NCBI RefSeq assembly: GCF_021440345.1
Contig: NZ_JAKCNS010000024.1
Span: forward strand, 1-64,000
DNA: 64,000 bases
DNA from: Kluyvera intermedia
Lineage (GTDB): Bacteria > Pseudomonadota > Gammaproteobacteria > Enterobacterales > Enterobacteriaceae
Direction of reading: 5' to 3'
Shown one piece after another: positions 49,524 to 59,481 of the stretch (the stretch's first letter is position 1; each line of letters starts with the position of its first letter). The notes under the pieces are model-generated. The model saw nothing but the letters and a program-made list of their open reading frames with translations. It had not been told where the DNA came from and searched no databases. Position numbers and translations under genes: made by a program.

Positions 49524-52500
49524 TCATGTTGACTGATTAAAGCGAAATACGGGAAGCAAGTACGGCGTCGTTTGTTCGATAACAGCCTCATACTGCGCGG
49601 GTTCCAGGGTACGCCACAGGCGTTGATACCAGACATCGGCCCCTTCGCCGCTTACCACCATATTGCCTTCGTACGCTTGCAAAAATTTACTGCGCGCTTT
49701 TTGCAGCGTCTCTGTATCTCTTAAGATGGCATCATTTTCGGCATCGTAACAGGCTTTTATCCACGCCCCGCCGCTCTCAGGTAAAAACAGCAGCGGCTGG
49801 CACATCCCCTGACGATAGCCTTTAACCAACTGGGCCAGATAGGCGTTAGCCTCATCAACCGCCAGCGGAGGGAAGCACCATTCACCCTCTTTTCTCAGCA
49901 GCAGCCGGCTTTCACCCTTGCCGCCGCTAGCACAGTAGACAAGGTGTTCCAGCCAAAGTTGCATCCCTTGTGAAACGCTAAGCAAAGATGGCCGCCAGCG
50001 CAACAGCCCATTCTCCTGAACCTGCGGCAACCATCCGGTTATGTTAACCCCGTCGCATTCGAGATCGATTTCCATACTCTGCCCTGCCCGGCGGTATTCA
50101 ATTACCCGGCTGGCTAGCGCACTCATCTCCTGATGCTGTGCCTGCCAGGCTATTTCACCAAACGGGCCGTAGGGCAACTCACCTGCCGCACGATAACGAC
50201 GGTACATCCGATCCGGCTCCTGCTGTTCAATCAGGGTATTCAGCAGTTGCTGGTTAAGCTGATAACGCGTCAGCCCTTCAAGAGTGAACGGTTCAGTATC
50301 GGGGATATCGCTCTCTTCGCTGCGGAAATTGACCTGAAGCCGTAGCTGGAAGAACGCCCGCACCGGGTGACGCCAGAAGCGCTGCAGCTGCTCCAGCGGC
50401 AGCGTGGGGAGATCCTGCGGTGCCAGCGGCTGGATAAAGTCGGCGTGGGCCTCTCCCTGCTGGCTGGCCGCCGCCAGCCACTCCCGGGCATAGCTTTGCT
50501 GTTCATCGGCCTGATAGTTTTCGGCGTCGAACGGCATACGGCTGTGCTGGTGCATAATGTGCTTCTTGACCCGCTGTTCGCTTTCGTCGCAGTTCAGCGT
50601 TTCATCACCCGCCAGGCAGTGGCTCTGACCGATGTAGTCTAAGAGTTCCTGAACCAGCACCGACGGATAGCGTTCACTGTTGTCCTGGATGGAACGGCCG
50701 ATGTAGCTAATATAGAGCGCTTTCTCTGCCGACATCATCGCTTCAAGGAACAGGTAGCGGTCATCGTCACGGCGGCTACGGTCACCACGCACCGGCTTTT
50801 GGCTCATCAGGTCAAAGCCGAGCGGCGCCAGCGCACGCGGGTAAATACCGTCGTTCATCCCCAGCAGGCACACCACTTTGAAGGGGATTGAACGCATTGG
50901 CATCAGGGTACAAATATTGATAGGCCCGGCGAGGAAGCGCTGGCTGATGCGCTCCTGGTCAAGACGCTGCCCCAGTTCATCACGCAGCAGCGACAGCGGC
51001 ACTTCACCAGCGTACTGCGACTGAACGCCCTGAGCGATTATCGCCTGCCACTGCTGCTCAATCAGCGTCAGCGCCGCTTCCGTGTCCTGATCCGGTAAGA
51101 AGAAATCATTGAGCATTTCACGGCACACCGGCAGCCACTCTTCCAGCGAACGCGCCTGCGTCAGCACCTGCCGCCAGCGGTTAAGCTGCATCAGCAATGA
51201 GGCCAGATGGCCTACCAGTTCGGCAATCAGGCCGCTGGATTCGTCGTACGGCAAAACATCCTGCCATTCGCCCTGACTGCTCTCCATGGCATAGCCCAGT
51301 AACATACGCGTCAGGCCAAAGCGCCAGGTGTGTTGCCCGGTGGCTGGCAGATCCAGTTCGCGGACGTTATCGTCGTCCATCCCCCAGCGCACGCCGGATT
51401 CGTTAACCCACTGACGAAGATACAAAAGCCCCGCTTCATCAATATTAAAGCGCACGGCCAGTACCGGAACGTCGAGCAGCGCCAGCACATCTTCACTGGT
51501 AAAGCGGCTATCCGGCAGCGACAGCAGGGTGATAAAGGCCTGCATCGCCGGGTGCGCCTGGCGGGCGCGGCGGTCAGAAATCGCGTACGGCAAATAGCGC
51601 TCGCCGGTAGCGCTGCCGAATACGGCCTGGATGAACGGGCTGTAGCTGTCGATATCCGCCACCATCACGATGATGTCGCGCGGCGTCAGCGTAGGGTCTG
51701 CTTCCAGCATTGCGAGCAGACGATCGTGCAGAATTTCCACCTCGCGCTGCGGGCTATGGCAGACATGAACGGTCAGGCTACGGTCATCCAACGCCAGCGG
51801 GCGTTTGTTGCCGCTGTGGGCAAACTCTTCGGCTGTCCGCCCGGCGATAGCGCTATTTTTCAGCTCCAGTACGTCGTACTGGAGGTTGTGTAGCAGATTA
51901 TCCGGTTCGATATCGACAAACGCATCCAGCTCCTGATAGCGCTCAAGCTCCGCCAGCAGGTAGATATAGTCGCGCCCCAACTTGCCCCAGGAGGCCAGCA
52001 TCGGGTTGCCCACATCCTGTTCACCGTCGTCGTTAAATAGCCCCGGCGCGCTTTGAGAGTCCTGGAACAGCGGCAGTTCCCGCTGTTCGCGGTAGTGGCG
52101 ACGCTGACGCGCCATTAATCGGGCCAGAAACGCAGGATCTTTAATATCGCCCCAGTAATAGCGGCATGGGTTGGTGAACAGCACGTAGATATCGATGTGC
52201 TTGCCGAGCGCCTGTAGCGCGTGCAGATACACCGGCGGCAGCGCGGAGATACCGCAAATAAACACCCGTGGCGGCAAACCGGCCGGCGGCTCGCTGCTGT
52301 TTTCCAGCGTATCGATAAAGCGTTGATAGAGGTTGGCACGGTGCCACAGCGGTTGTCCGAGCGCCGCGGTGTGCTCCACCAGCGCTTTCCACAGCGGCGC
52401 CTGCCACTGCTGGGCTTCACCCACGCCGTCAACCAATTGCCCAGCCTCCCACTCGGTCAGCCACTGAGGACGGTAAACCAGATATTGGTCGTAGAGATCC

Positions 52501-52895
52501 GCTACGCGCGAAGCCAACTGGAACAGTTTGCGCTTGTCGGCGTCATCGGTCAGATAATGGCGCAATGGCGTAAAAGCTTCGTTATCAAGCATCCCCGGCA
52601 GCAGCGTCATCAGCTTCCAGCTCATACTCTGCTTGTTAAAGGCGCTTTCGCCGGGGATCTCGGGCAACACGCGGGTGAACATGTCCCAGATAAAACTCGC
52701 AGGAAGCGGGAAGTCGATGTTGGCAGCAATACCGAAACGCTGCGATAGCGTCATCTGTAGCCACTGCGCCATCCCGGTACTTTGCACGAGGATCATTTCA
52801 GGCTCGAAAGGGTCAGCCAGCCGGTCCTGCTCAACGATAAATTCCATCAATGCTTCCAGCACATCCAGACGGTTGGAGTGGTAGACCCGTAACAT
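49524..52895 (-). CDS. recC: exodeoxyribonuclease V gamma subunit RecC
   Basis: RecC holds RecB and RecD together, splits the DNA strands and recognises Chi. The 1123 residues match E. coli RecC (1122). It resembles an inactive helicase fused to a nuclease-like domain, so no catalytic motif is expected. It is separated from ptrA by a BIME repeat and follows the pseudopilin genes by 12 bases. Confidence 0.96.
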   Translation of the reverse strand: MLRVYHSNRLDVLEALMEFIVEQDRLADPFEPEMILVQSTGMAQWLQMTLSQRFGIAANIDFPLPASFIWDMFTRVLPEIPGESAFNKQSMSWKLMTLLPGMLDNEAFTPLRHYLTDDADKRKLFQLASRVADLYDQYLVYRPQWLTEWEAGQLVDGVGEAQQWQAPLWKALVEHTAALGQPLWHRANLYQRFIDTLENSSEPPAGLPPRVFICGISALPPVYLHALQALGKHIDIYVLFTNPCRYYWGDIKDPAFLARLMARQRRHYREQRELPLFQDSQSAPGLFNDDGEQDVGNPMLASWGKLGRDYIYLLAELERYQELDAFVDIEPDNLLHNLQYDVLELKNSAIAGRTAEEFAHSGNKRPLALDDRSLTVHVCHSPQREVEILHDRLLAMLEADPTLTPRDIIVMVADIDSYSPFIQAVFGSATGERYLPYAISDRRARQAHPAMQAFITLLSLPDSRFTSEDVLALLDVPVLAVRFNIDEAGLLYLRQWVNESGVRWGMDDDNVRELDLPATGQHTWRFGLTRMLLGYAMESSQGEWQDVLPYDESSGLIAELVGHLASLLMQLNRWRQVLTQARSLEEWLPVCREMLNDFFLPDQDTEAALTLIEQQWQAIIAQGVQSQYAGEVPLSLLRDELGQRLDQERISQRFLAGPINICTLMPMRSIPFKVVCLLGMNDGIYPRALAPLGFDLMSQKPVRGDRSRRDDDRYLFLEAMMSAEKALYISYIGRSIQDNSERYPSVLVQELLDYIGQSHCLAGDETLNCDESEQRVKKHIMHQHSRMPFDAENYQADEQQSYAREWLAAASQQGEAHADFIQPLAPQDLPTLPLEQLQRFWRHPVRAFFQLRLQVNFRSEESDIPDTEPFTLEGLTRYQLNQQLLNTLIEQQEPDRMYRRYRAAGELPYGPFGEIAWQAQHQEMSALASRVIEYRRAGQSMEIDLECDGVNITGWLPQVQENGLLRWRPSLLSVSQGMQLWLEHLVYCASGGKGESRLLLRKEGEWCFPPLAVDEANAYLAQLVKGYRQGMCQPLLFLPESGGAWIKACYDAENDAILRDTETLQKARSKFLQAYEGNMVVSGEGADVWYQRLWRTLEPAQYEAVIEQTTPYLLPVFRFNQST

Positions 52896-52907
52896 ATTCG
52901 CTCCTGA

Positions 52908-53228
52908 CTACTGACTGACCGGACAATGCAGACGCGTCATGCGTCCCTGCTTGCCCATGGGGGTGATAATAGTAGCATTGATGCTGACACAAGATGCTGA
53001 TGATGTCTGTAGCCGCTGGCTGTGCCAACCTTCTGGTAATGCCGCTGCCTGCTGCTGGGTCTGCCCCCAGGCATAACGCCACAGCTGGCGATACTGGTTA
53101 AGCTGTACGCTAGTGGTCGCCAGCGCACGATAGTAACCGCCCAGCGCCGTCACTACGCTAACCATCAGGAACATCGCCAGCATCACTTCTGGCAGACTGA
53201 ACCCTCGCGATTTTAAAGCGGCTGACAT
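52908..53228 (-). CDS. ppdC: prepilin-like protein PpdC
   Basis: This small protein has a type IV pilin-like leader: MSAALKSRG then FSLPEVMLAMFLMVSVVTAL, with Glu at position 5 after the predicted prepilin peptidase site. Start MSAALK gives 106 residues. It is probably a minor pseudopilin. The N-terminus overlaps ygdB by 16 bases; recC follows. Confidence 0.9.
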   Translation of the reverse strand: MSAALKSRGFSLPEVMLAMFLMVSVVTALGGYYRALATTSVQLNQYRQLWRYAWGQTQQQAAALPEGWHSQRLQTSSASCVSINATIITPMGKQGRMTRLHCPVSQ

Positions 53229-53617
53229 AATGACACCTCCTTTAAAGGGCAGAAGTCGCTCCAGCTGTGCGCAGAAAAGTGAATGTGACCCAAAGTCCAG
53301 ATTCCGGATTGCCAGAGGCGCAGCGCTTCGCTTTGAGCAATCAACAATAGGGTACCGTCGGCAAATAACCGCAGACAAACCCGACTGACTTCGTCATATC
53401 CCCGACATTGCTGCCCTGCCGCCACATTCCATGACTGCATTTTCCCCCACTGTAGCGCCGAATGGACGCTCGCTGTTTTTCGCAACGCGCGGGTTTCATC
53501 GTTTACCATTGCCAGCTGTTGCCGCTGAATCTGATTAAGCCCTTGCAGCATCAGGCTACCCAACAGCAAAAGCATCAACACCATCGCCAGCGAAGAGATG
53601 CCCCGTTGACGATTCAT
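53213..53617 (-). CDS. ygdB: pseudopilin-cluster protein YgdB
   Basis: The 134-residue product resembles E. coli YgdB of the same cluster. The N-terminal MNRQRGISSLAMVLMLLLLG is hydrophobic and similar to the leader of PilX-type minor pilins, without the usual FTLIE. It overlaps ppdB by four bases and ppdC by 16. Confidence 0.88.
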   Translation of the reverse strand: MNRQRGISSLAMVLMLLLLGSLMLQGLNQIQRQQLAMVNDETRALRKTASVHSALQWGKMQSWNVAAGQQCRGYDEVSRVCLRLFADGTLLLIAQSEALRLWQSGIWTLGHIHFSAHSWSDFCPLKEVSLCQPL

Positions 53618-54168
53618 AGGTTATAGCCCGTCACGCTGTACTGCGCGCTGGCTGTTTCACCTCGCCCGGTAGCCGCCGTAAGCGCAATGGAAAATTCCGG
53701 CGGGAAACTATTGTGCGTTTTACGTATCACCTGAAAACCGGTAACGGTCATGGTCGCCGGGTCACTCATTTTGTACCAGCCATTACCCTCACAGTTCATC
53801 GCGCCACGCAGCGTTTCCAGTACGCCTGACTTCAGGCGAAAACCAATGCTGTCCGCTTCATCCGCAGGCGATATTTCCCAGCGGCCGTTACTGTTACTGT
53901 CCCAGCGGGCAATGAGACATTCGCCTTGCGCCGAAAGATGCAGCGGCTCACCGCTACAGCTATCTCCCCCGCAATATCCTGTACGCTGCAAATGTTTGGC
54001 TACCGTAAATAGCTGCTGCCAGAGATCGTCCTCCAGCGCCTGCTGACGCATCTGCTGCATAATGCCGAACTGCAAAGCGGGCAAAAAGCGCGAGGCCCCC
54101 AACAGCAAAATGCTGCTAATCGCCATGGCAATCAGGACTTCTAACAGTGAAAAACCGCGCATTAGCAT
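53614..54168 (-). CDS. ppdB: prepilin-like protein PpdB
   Basis: This is a pilin-like protein with leader MLMRG and helix FSLLEVLIAMAISSILLLGA; the Glu at +5 and the small Gly before Phe fit prepilin peptidase cleavage. Two starts are possible: 54168 (four bases after AGGAGG) and 54162, which overlaps the ppdA stop as TAATG. I give the first. It has about 184 residues and four or more Cys that may form disulfides. Confidence 0.88.
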   Translation of the reverse strand: MLMRGFSLLEVLIAMAISSILLLGASRFLPALQFGIMQQMRQQALEDDLWQQLFTVAKHLQRTGYCGGDSCSGEPLHLSAQGECLIARWDSNSNGRWEISPADEADSIGFRLKSGVLETLRGAMNCEGNGWYKMSDPATMTVTGFQVIRKTHNSFPPEFSIALTAATGRGETASAQYSVTGYNL

Positions 54169-54620
54169 GCTGCCTCCTCGCATAAACGAACGCGCCCCCA
54201 GCCTGAAACCACTATGCTCCAGCTGCCCGCCGCGCTTGCCAGCATGATGCTCCCCGCCCATGCGGTGTTTCGCAGGCCGAAGAAGGCCAGGTTGGGGGTT
54301 ATTTTGCTAATGGCGACTTCCGTCCATAGCGGGCTGAAGACGGCGGGATTCCCTGATGGGCAACCTACCAACACCGTATCATCCGCCACCACGCACCAGT
54401 GCTGCGCCGTCCGGTTAATCCGCAACCGACGGTCGATATTGTGCCAGTTAGCGTCGTTTCGGAGATAAATCATGTAATCCTTTAGCGCGCTGGCGGTTTG
54501 CCACAACCGCTGTGATTGCTGCCAGCGTTGCCAGCCATTCAGGCCGGAAACGCTGAGGATAAGCACCAGCGTCATTGCCACTAAGGTTTCGATCAGGGTG
54601 TAACCGCGTTCTCTGTTCAT
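54162..54620 (-). CDS. ppdA: prepilin-like protein PpdA
   Basis: PpdA starts MNRERG then YTLIETLVAMTLVLILSVSG, a GspH/FimT-like type IV prepilin leader. The 152 residues match E. coli PpdA, including FFGLRNTAWAGSIML. It is first of four overlapping pseudopilin genes (ppdA-ppdB-ygdB-ppdC) that run into recC. The role in enterobacteria is unclear; DNA uptake or pilus initiation have been proposed for relatives. Confidence 0.92.
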   Translation of the reverse strand: MNRERGYTLIETLVAMTLVLILSVSGLNGWQRWQQSQRLWQTASALKDYMIYLRNDANWHNIDRRLRINRTAQHWCVVADDTVLVGCPSGNPAVFSPLWTEVAISKITPNLAFFGLRNTAWAGSIMLASAAGSWSIVVSGWGRVRLCEEAAC

Positions 54621-54793
54621 GTCGGCGAGTATGCCGGGAAGGAGACGGCCTCACGAGCGTAGATTCTGCGTTTCACGTTGCGCAGCGAGAGAAGAAGTAA
54701 GGCTTGCTGTAACGGCTGAGACAGACTGGAATCCGTTACGCAAAATTGAAAGTGGAGTCTGGAACGACGTCGCTTTGCCGGGCTACAGGGCAC

Positions 54794-54822
54794 AAAAAAA
54801 CCGGCGCTCAGTGCGCCGGTTT
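54794..54822 (-). terminator. thyA terminator
   Basis: On the minus strand AAACCGGCGC-ACTGA-GCGCCGGTTT is followed by TTTTT, 16 bases past the thyA stop. Confidence 0.9.
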
Positions 54823-54837
54823 GCGATGGGTGCTCGG

Positions 54838-55632
54838 TTAAATGGCCACCGGCGCTTTGATACCCGGGTACGGGTCGTAACCTTCGATTTCGAAGTCATC
54901 AAAGCGGTAGTCAAAAATCGACTCGGGTTTGCGCTTAATCACCAGCTTCGGCAGCGCGCGTGGTTCACGGGTTAACTGCAGCGCCGTCTGTTCCATGTGG
55001 TTGCTGTAGAGGTGGGTATCACCACCGGTCCAGACAAAGTCGCCCACTTCCAGGTCACACTGCTGCGCCATCATGTGCACCAGCAGCGCATAGCTGGCGA
55101 TGTTAAACGGCAGACCGAGGAACACGTCGCAGGAGCGCTGGTAAAGCTGGCAGGACAGCTTGCCGTCCGCTACGTAGAACTGGAAGAACGCGTGGCATGG
55201 AGCCAGCGCCATTTTATCCAGCTCGCCAACGTTCCACGCGGAAACGATGATGCGGCGCGAGTCCGGGTCATTTTTCAGCTGGTTGACGACGGTGGTGATC
55301 TGGTCAATATGGCGGCCATCCGGCGTCGGCCATGCGCGCCATTGTTTACCGTATACCGGGCCCAGGTTGCCATTTTCATCAGCCCACTCGTCCCAGATAC
55401 TGACGTTGTTTTCCTTCAGGTAGGCGATGTTGGTGTCGCCCTGCAGGAACCACAGCAGTTCATGGATGATGGAGCGCAAATGGCAGCGCTTAGTGGTCAC
55501 TAGCGGGAAACCGTCTTTCAGGTTAAAGCGCATCTGGTGGCCAAAAATGGAGACCGTGCCAGTGCCGGTGCGGTCATTCTTCGGGGTGCCCTCATCGAGC
55601 ACCTTTTGCATCAGTTCGAGATACTGTTTCAT
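54838..55632 (-). CDS. thyA: thymidylate synthase
   Basis: ThyA methylates dUMP to dTMP with methylene-tetrahydrofolate. The 264 residues match E. coli. The nucleophile Cys is in [13 protein letters not shown] (near 146); [17 protein letters not shown] binds substrate. It lies six bases after lgt, likely cotranscribed, and ends at a strong terminator. Confidence 0.98.
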   Translation of the reverse strand: MKQYLELMQKVLDEGTPKNDRTGTGTVSIFGHQMRFNLKDGFPLVTTKRCHLRSIIHELLWFLQGDTNIAYLKENNVSIWDEWADENGNLGPVYGKQWRAWPTPDGRHIDQITTVVNQLKNDPDSRRIIVSAWNVGELDKMALAPCHAFFQFYVADGKLSCQLYQRSCDVFLGLPFNIASYALLVHMMAQQCDLEVGDFVWTGGDTHLYSNHMEQTALQLTREPRALPKLVIKRKPESIFDYRFDDFEIEGYDPYPGIKAPVAI

Positions 55633-55638
55633 GCTTCC

Positions 55639-56511
55639 TCAGGAAATCTGTTTCTGCGGACGGCGAAACGCCCAGACCATCATAATGATACCCGCAAGTA
55701 CCATCGGCAGGGAAAGGATCTGGCCCATGCTGATGAACTGAACCCATTCGCCGGTGAACTGCGCATCCGGCTGGCGGAAGAATTCACAGATGATACGGAA
55801 CATACCGTAGCCAATCAGGAACAGGCCAGAGACCGAGCCCGCCGGGCGAGGTTTGCGGATAAAGAAGTTCAGGATCAGGAACAGAACGATGCCTTCCAGC
55901 GCCAGTTCATACAGCTGAGAAGCATGACGCGGCAGCGAGCCGTAGGTGTCAAACAGCGTTTGCCATTCCGGGTGAGACGGCAGCAGCGCGATATCTTCCG
56001 CACGGGAACCCGGGAACAGCATGGTGTAGTGGAAACCAGGGTCGACGCGGCCCCACAGCTCACCGTTGATAAAGTTGCCCAGACGCCCGCAGCCTAAGCC
56101 AAACGGGATCAGCGGCGCAATGAAATCAGAGACCTGGAAGAAGGTTCGCTTGGTGCGTTTGGCGAAGATAATCATCACCACGATCACCCCAATCAGGCCG
56201 CCGTGGAAGGACATCCCCCCGTCCCAAACGCGGAACAGATAAAGCGGGTCCTGTAAGAACAGGTCAAAGTTGTAGAACATGACGTAGCCGATGCGCCCGC
56301 CGAGGAAGACCCCGAGGAAGCCCGCATACAGCAGGTTTTCAACTTCGTTTTTGGTCCAGCCACTGTTCGGGCGATTGGCGCGACGCGTAGCCAGCCACAT
56401 TGCGAAGATAAAACCTACAAGGTACATCATGCCATACCAATGCAGGGAGACCGGTCCGATGGAAAAAATTACCGGATCAATGTCCGGGAAACGCAGATAA
56501 CCACTATTCAT
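55639..56511 (-). CDS. lgt: prolipoprotein diacylglyceryl transferase Lgt
   Basis: Lgt transfers diacylglycerol from phosphatidylglycerol to the lipobox cysteine of prolipoproteins in the inner membrane. The 290-residue protein has about seven membrane segments, the signature [16 protein letters not shown] and the conserved HGGLIGV. thyA follows at once. The upstream region to ptsP includes a short GGGAGAGGG-type hairpin. Confidence 0.97.
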   Translation of the reverse strand: MNSGYLRFPDIDPVIFSIGPVSLHWYGMMYLVGFIFAMWLATRRANRPNSGWTKNEVENLLYAGFLGVFLGGRIGYVMFYNFDLFLQDPLYLFRVWDGGMSFHGGLIGVIVVMIIFAKRTKRTFFQVSDFIAPLIPFGLGCGRLGNFINGELWGRVDPGFHYTMLFPGSRAEDIALLPSHPEWQTLFDTYGSLPRHASQLYELALEGIVLFLILNFFIRKPRPAGSVSGLFLIGYGMFRIICEFFRQPDAQFTGEWVQFISMGQILSLPMVLAGIIMMVWAFRRPQKQIS

Positions 56512-56663
56512 CTGTCACCACAAATGCTTGTTATTCCGCCGAAAGTGGACAGCGGTAGAGATGCGCGCCGAAAGCTTCAGACGCTCCAAAGGTGCGAATA
56601 ATAGCACAAGGGCGATGAGAGATGATGCGTGGAAGATGTAAAAGATATGTATAGCGCGTAGAC

Positions 56664-56688
56664 CCCCTCTCCCGCAAGGGAGAGGGAA
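56664..56688. repeat. short CCCTCTCCC/GGGAGAGGG hairpin
   Basis: CCCCTCTCCC-GCAA-GGGAGAGGG lies four bases before the ptsP stop region. It is a half-copy of the repeat family seen at 4801-5060 and 40938-41074. It could also help terminate ptsP. Confidence 0.6.
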
Positions 56689-56691
56689 TCA

Positions 56692-58938
56692 TCAGAGTCC
56701 GCCGCGAATCAGCCCGCCGAGACCACGGCGCTCCATAAACGCCGCCACCTGATGGCGCACTTCGGTCGCCATTTGCGCGTCGAGGCTGCGCTGTGCCAGC
56801 GTTTGCGCATCCTGAAGTTCGATATGGCGCAGCAGGTATTTCACACGCGGAACCGAACGGCCGTTCATCGAAAGATGGCGGAAACCGAGGCCAATCAGAA
56901 TAGTGACACACATGGGATCACCGGCCATTTCGCCGCACAGACGCAAATCGATCCCGTGGCGTTCCGTTTCCTGCACGATCATCGACAGCACCCGGAGCAT
57001 GCCTGGGTGCAGGCTGTCATAAATACTGGCAACCCGGGTATTGTTGCGATCCACCGCCAGTACGTACTGGGTCAGGTCATTGGTGCCAACCGAGATAAAA
57101 TCGACGCGGCTTGCCAGATTTGGCAGCATGAACACCATTGATGGGACTTCAAGCATAATCCCCAGACGCGGCTTCGGAATGGCGTAGCCGATCATCTCTT
57201 CAACTTCACGACCGGCGCGATCGATAAGCCTACGGGCTTCGTCTACCTCTTCGAGGCTGGTGATCATCGGCAGCAGAATGCTCAGGTTGCCGGTCGCCGC
57301 ATTGGCACGCAGCATGGCGCGAACCTGCACCAGAAAGATTTCCGGCTGGTCGAGCGTAATACGGATACCGCGCCAACCCAAACAAGGGTTTTCTTCGCTG
57401 ATCGGCATATACGGCAGCTGCTTATCGGCCCCAACATCCAGCGTTCGCAGCGTAACCGGCTTATCGTTAAACATCTGCAGCATGCCCTGATACTGCGCAA
57501 CCTGCTCCTCTTCAGAAGGGAAGCCGCTTTGCAGCATGAAGGGTATTTCGGTGCGGTACAGGCCGATGCCGTCGATACGACGCCCCAGCATTTGTTCGTG
57601 TTCCGGACTTAAACCCGCGTTAAGCATCACTTTAACGCGCTCGCCGCTCTTAAGCTCGGCCGGGCGTTCAACGTCCCCTTCCGCCAGGCGGCTGAGTTCA
57701 TTCTCTTCACTGATGAGCCGCTGGTATTCCTGGACGAGGATCTGTTCTGGATCGACCAACAGTTCGCCACGATAGCCGTCCACCACCAGCGTCCGCCCGT
57801 GAAGGACTGACGGCTGGATATCCGCGCCCATTACCGTTGGGATGCCTAAGGCCCGAACCATGATAGCCGCGTGGGAGTTGGCCGCGCCATCGCGCACCAC
57901 CACGCCAGCTAAACGATCCTGCGGCAGTTCAGCGAGCGTTGCCGCGGAGAGTTCGTCCGCCACCAGAATAAAGCGCTCAGGCCAGGCGTTGGCGCCCGTG
58001 GTAGTGTCATCAAGATGAAACAGCAGGCGCTGCCCCAGCGTGCGGAGATCGCCCGCGCGTTCTTTTAAGTAGCCGTCACGCAATGCGGCAAACTGTTCGG
58101 CAAACTTCTCGACTATCTTTTTTACCGCCCATTCGGCCACCGCGCCTTTGTCGACCTCAGCAAACAGTTCACGGCGCAGGCTGGCGTCGGACAACAGGTG
58201 CGAGTAGAGGTCGAAAATGGCCGCCGTCTCTTTTTGTGCCCCAGCGGCGAAGCGCTTGCTGTAACGACGAAATTCGTTAGCGGCTTCTTCCAGCGCACCG
58301 GTCAGGCGTTCGCGTTCAAGCGCGGTGTCGAGCGATGACGCTTCATACACCTGCTCCATCAGCGGCAGCGTGGCGTCCATCCAACCTTCGGCAATCGCCA
58401 CGCCCGGTGATGCTGGCAGCGCACGCACGCGCGTCTGGCGGTATTGTCCGAACAACGCGGTGAGCTGAGACTGGGAGAGGATCGCCGCCATCTGCGTGGC
58501 CAGCGTGACCAGGAATGACTCTTCGCTTTCATCAAACTGACGTAATTCACGCTGCTGTACCACCAGCACGCCCAGCAGCTGGCGGCGCTGGATAATCGGT
58601 ACGCCAAGGAAAGCGCGGAAACGCTCTTCTTTTACGGAAGGGATGTATTTATAGCTGGGGTGTTTTTGCGCATCGGCCAGGTTGATAGGTTCAGCCAGGC
58701 GGCCAACCAGGCCGACGATGCCTTCATCAAAGGCGAGCGTAATGCTACGACCGCGCGGTTTTTTGAGGCCGCGGGTCGCCATCAGGTAAAAGCAGCGTCG
58801 ATCGTTGTCGGCAAGATAGACCGAGCAAACCTCTGTCTCCATCGCGTGGCAGACGTCGGTGACCAGAATATCCAGCGCCTCGTTCAGCCGAGGCGCACTC
58901 GCGACCTTCTCAACAATTTCGCGTAAGCGAGTGAGCAT
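56692..58938 (-). CDS. ptsP: PTS-Ntr enzyme I (PtsP)
   Basis: PtsP autophosphorylates from PEP and passes phosphate to NPr and then EIIA-Ntr, a nitrogen- and potassium-linked regulatory chain. The 748 residues begin with a GAF domain (about 1-150) and continue as enzyme I with the active His in DGAANSHAAIMVRALG (near 356), the PEP-site RTEIPF, and CGEMAGDP near 660. rppH lies 12 bases upstream, probably in one operon. Confidence 0.97.
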   Translation of the reverse strand: MLTRLREIVEKVASAPRLNEALDILVTDVCHAMETEVCSVYLADNDRRCFYLMATRGLKKPRGRSITLAFDEGIVGLVGRLAEPINLADAQKHPSYKYIPSVKEERFRAFLGVPIIQRRQLLGVLVVQQRELRQFDESEESFLVTLATQMAAILSQSQLTALFGQYRQTRVRALPASPGVAIAEGWMDATLPLMEQVYEASSLDTALERERLTGALEEAANEFRRYSKRFAAGAQKETAAIFDLYSHLLSDASLRRELFAEVDKGAVAEWAVKKIVEKFAEQFAALRDGYLKERAGDLRTLGQRLLFHLDDTTTGANAWPERFILVADELSAATLAELPQDRLAGVVVRDGAANSHAAIMVRALGIPTVMGADIQPSVLHGRTLVVDGYRGELLVDPEQILVQEYQRLISEENELSRLAEGDVERPAELKSGERVKVMLNAGLSPEHEQMLGRRIDGIGLYRTEIPFMLQSGFPSEEEQVAQYQGMLQMFNDKPVTLRTLDVGADKQLPYMPISEENPCLGWRGIRITLDQPEIFLVQVRAMLRANAATGNLSILLPMITSLEEVDEARRLIDRAGREVEEMIGYAIPKPRLGIMLEVPSMVFMLPNLASRVDFISVGTNDLTQYVLAVDRNNTRVASIYDSLHPGMLRVLSMIVQETERHGIDLRLCGEMAGDPMCVTILIGLGFRHLSMNGRSVPRVKYLLRHIELQDAQTLAQRSLDAQMATEVRHQVAAFMERRGLGGLIRGGL

Positions 58939-58950
58939 AATGTGCGTGGC

Positions 58951-59481
58951 TTAACCTCTTTTGCGTCGATAAGCAGGCGCGCTTTGCGGTTTTGGCGCAC
59001 TCTCCGCAAGCGCCATGACTACACTGGCGAACTCTTTCATCACCCGGCGGTAGACGTCACGTTTAAAGGAAACAACCTGACGCACCGGATACCAGTAACT
59101 CACCCAGCGCCAGCCATCAAACTCCGGCGTGCTGCTGGTCTGCATATTGATATCCGCATCATTGCCGATCAACTGCAAGAGAAACCACTTTTGTTTCTGG
59201 CCGATACAAACCGGCTTTGTGTCCCAACGCACCAAACGTTTTGGCAACTTGTAACGCAACCAGTTTCGGGTCGAAGCGAGGATCCGTACATCCTTACGGC
59301 TTAATCCTACTTCTTCAAACAGTTCCCGATACATCGCCTGTTCTGCTGTCTCACCGGGGTTTATGCCCCCTTGCGGGAATTGCCAGGAGTGCTGACCATA
59401 GCGCCGGGCCCACATAACCTGGCCCTGACGATTGCAAATTACAATACCAACATTTGGGCGGTAGCCATCGTCATCAATCAC
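58951..59481 (-). CDS. rppH: RNA pyrophosphohydrolase RppH
   Basis: RppH removes pyrophosphate from 5' triphosphate mRNA ends and so starts RNase E decay. The 176 residues carry a complete Nudix box, from [13 protein letters not shown] to [10 protein letters not shown] (38-60). Start is [12 protein letters not shown]. It is first of the rppH-ptsP pair, reading from the DnaA-box-rich region. Confidence 0.97.
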   Translation of the reverse strand: MIDDDGYRPNVGIVICNRQGQVMWARRYGQHSWQFPQGGINPGETAEQAMYRELFEEVGLSRKDVRILASTRNWLRYKLPKRLVRWDTKPVCIGQKQKWFLLQLIGNDADINMQTSSTPEFDGWRWVSYWYPVRQVVSFKRDVYRRVMKEFASVVMALAESAPKPQSAPAYRRKRG

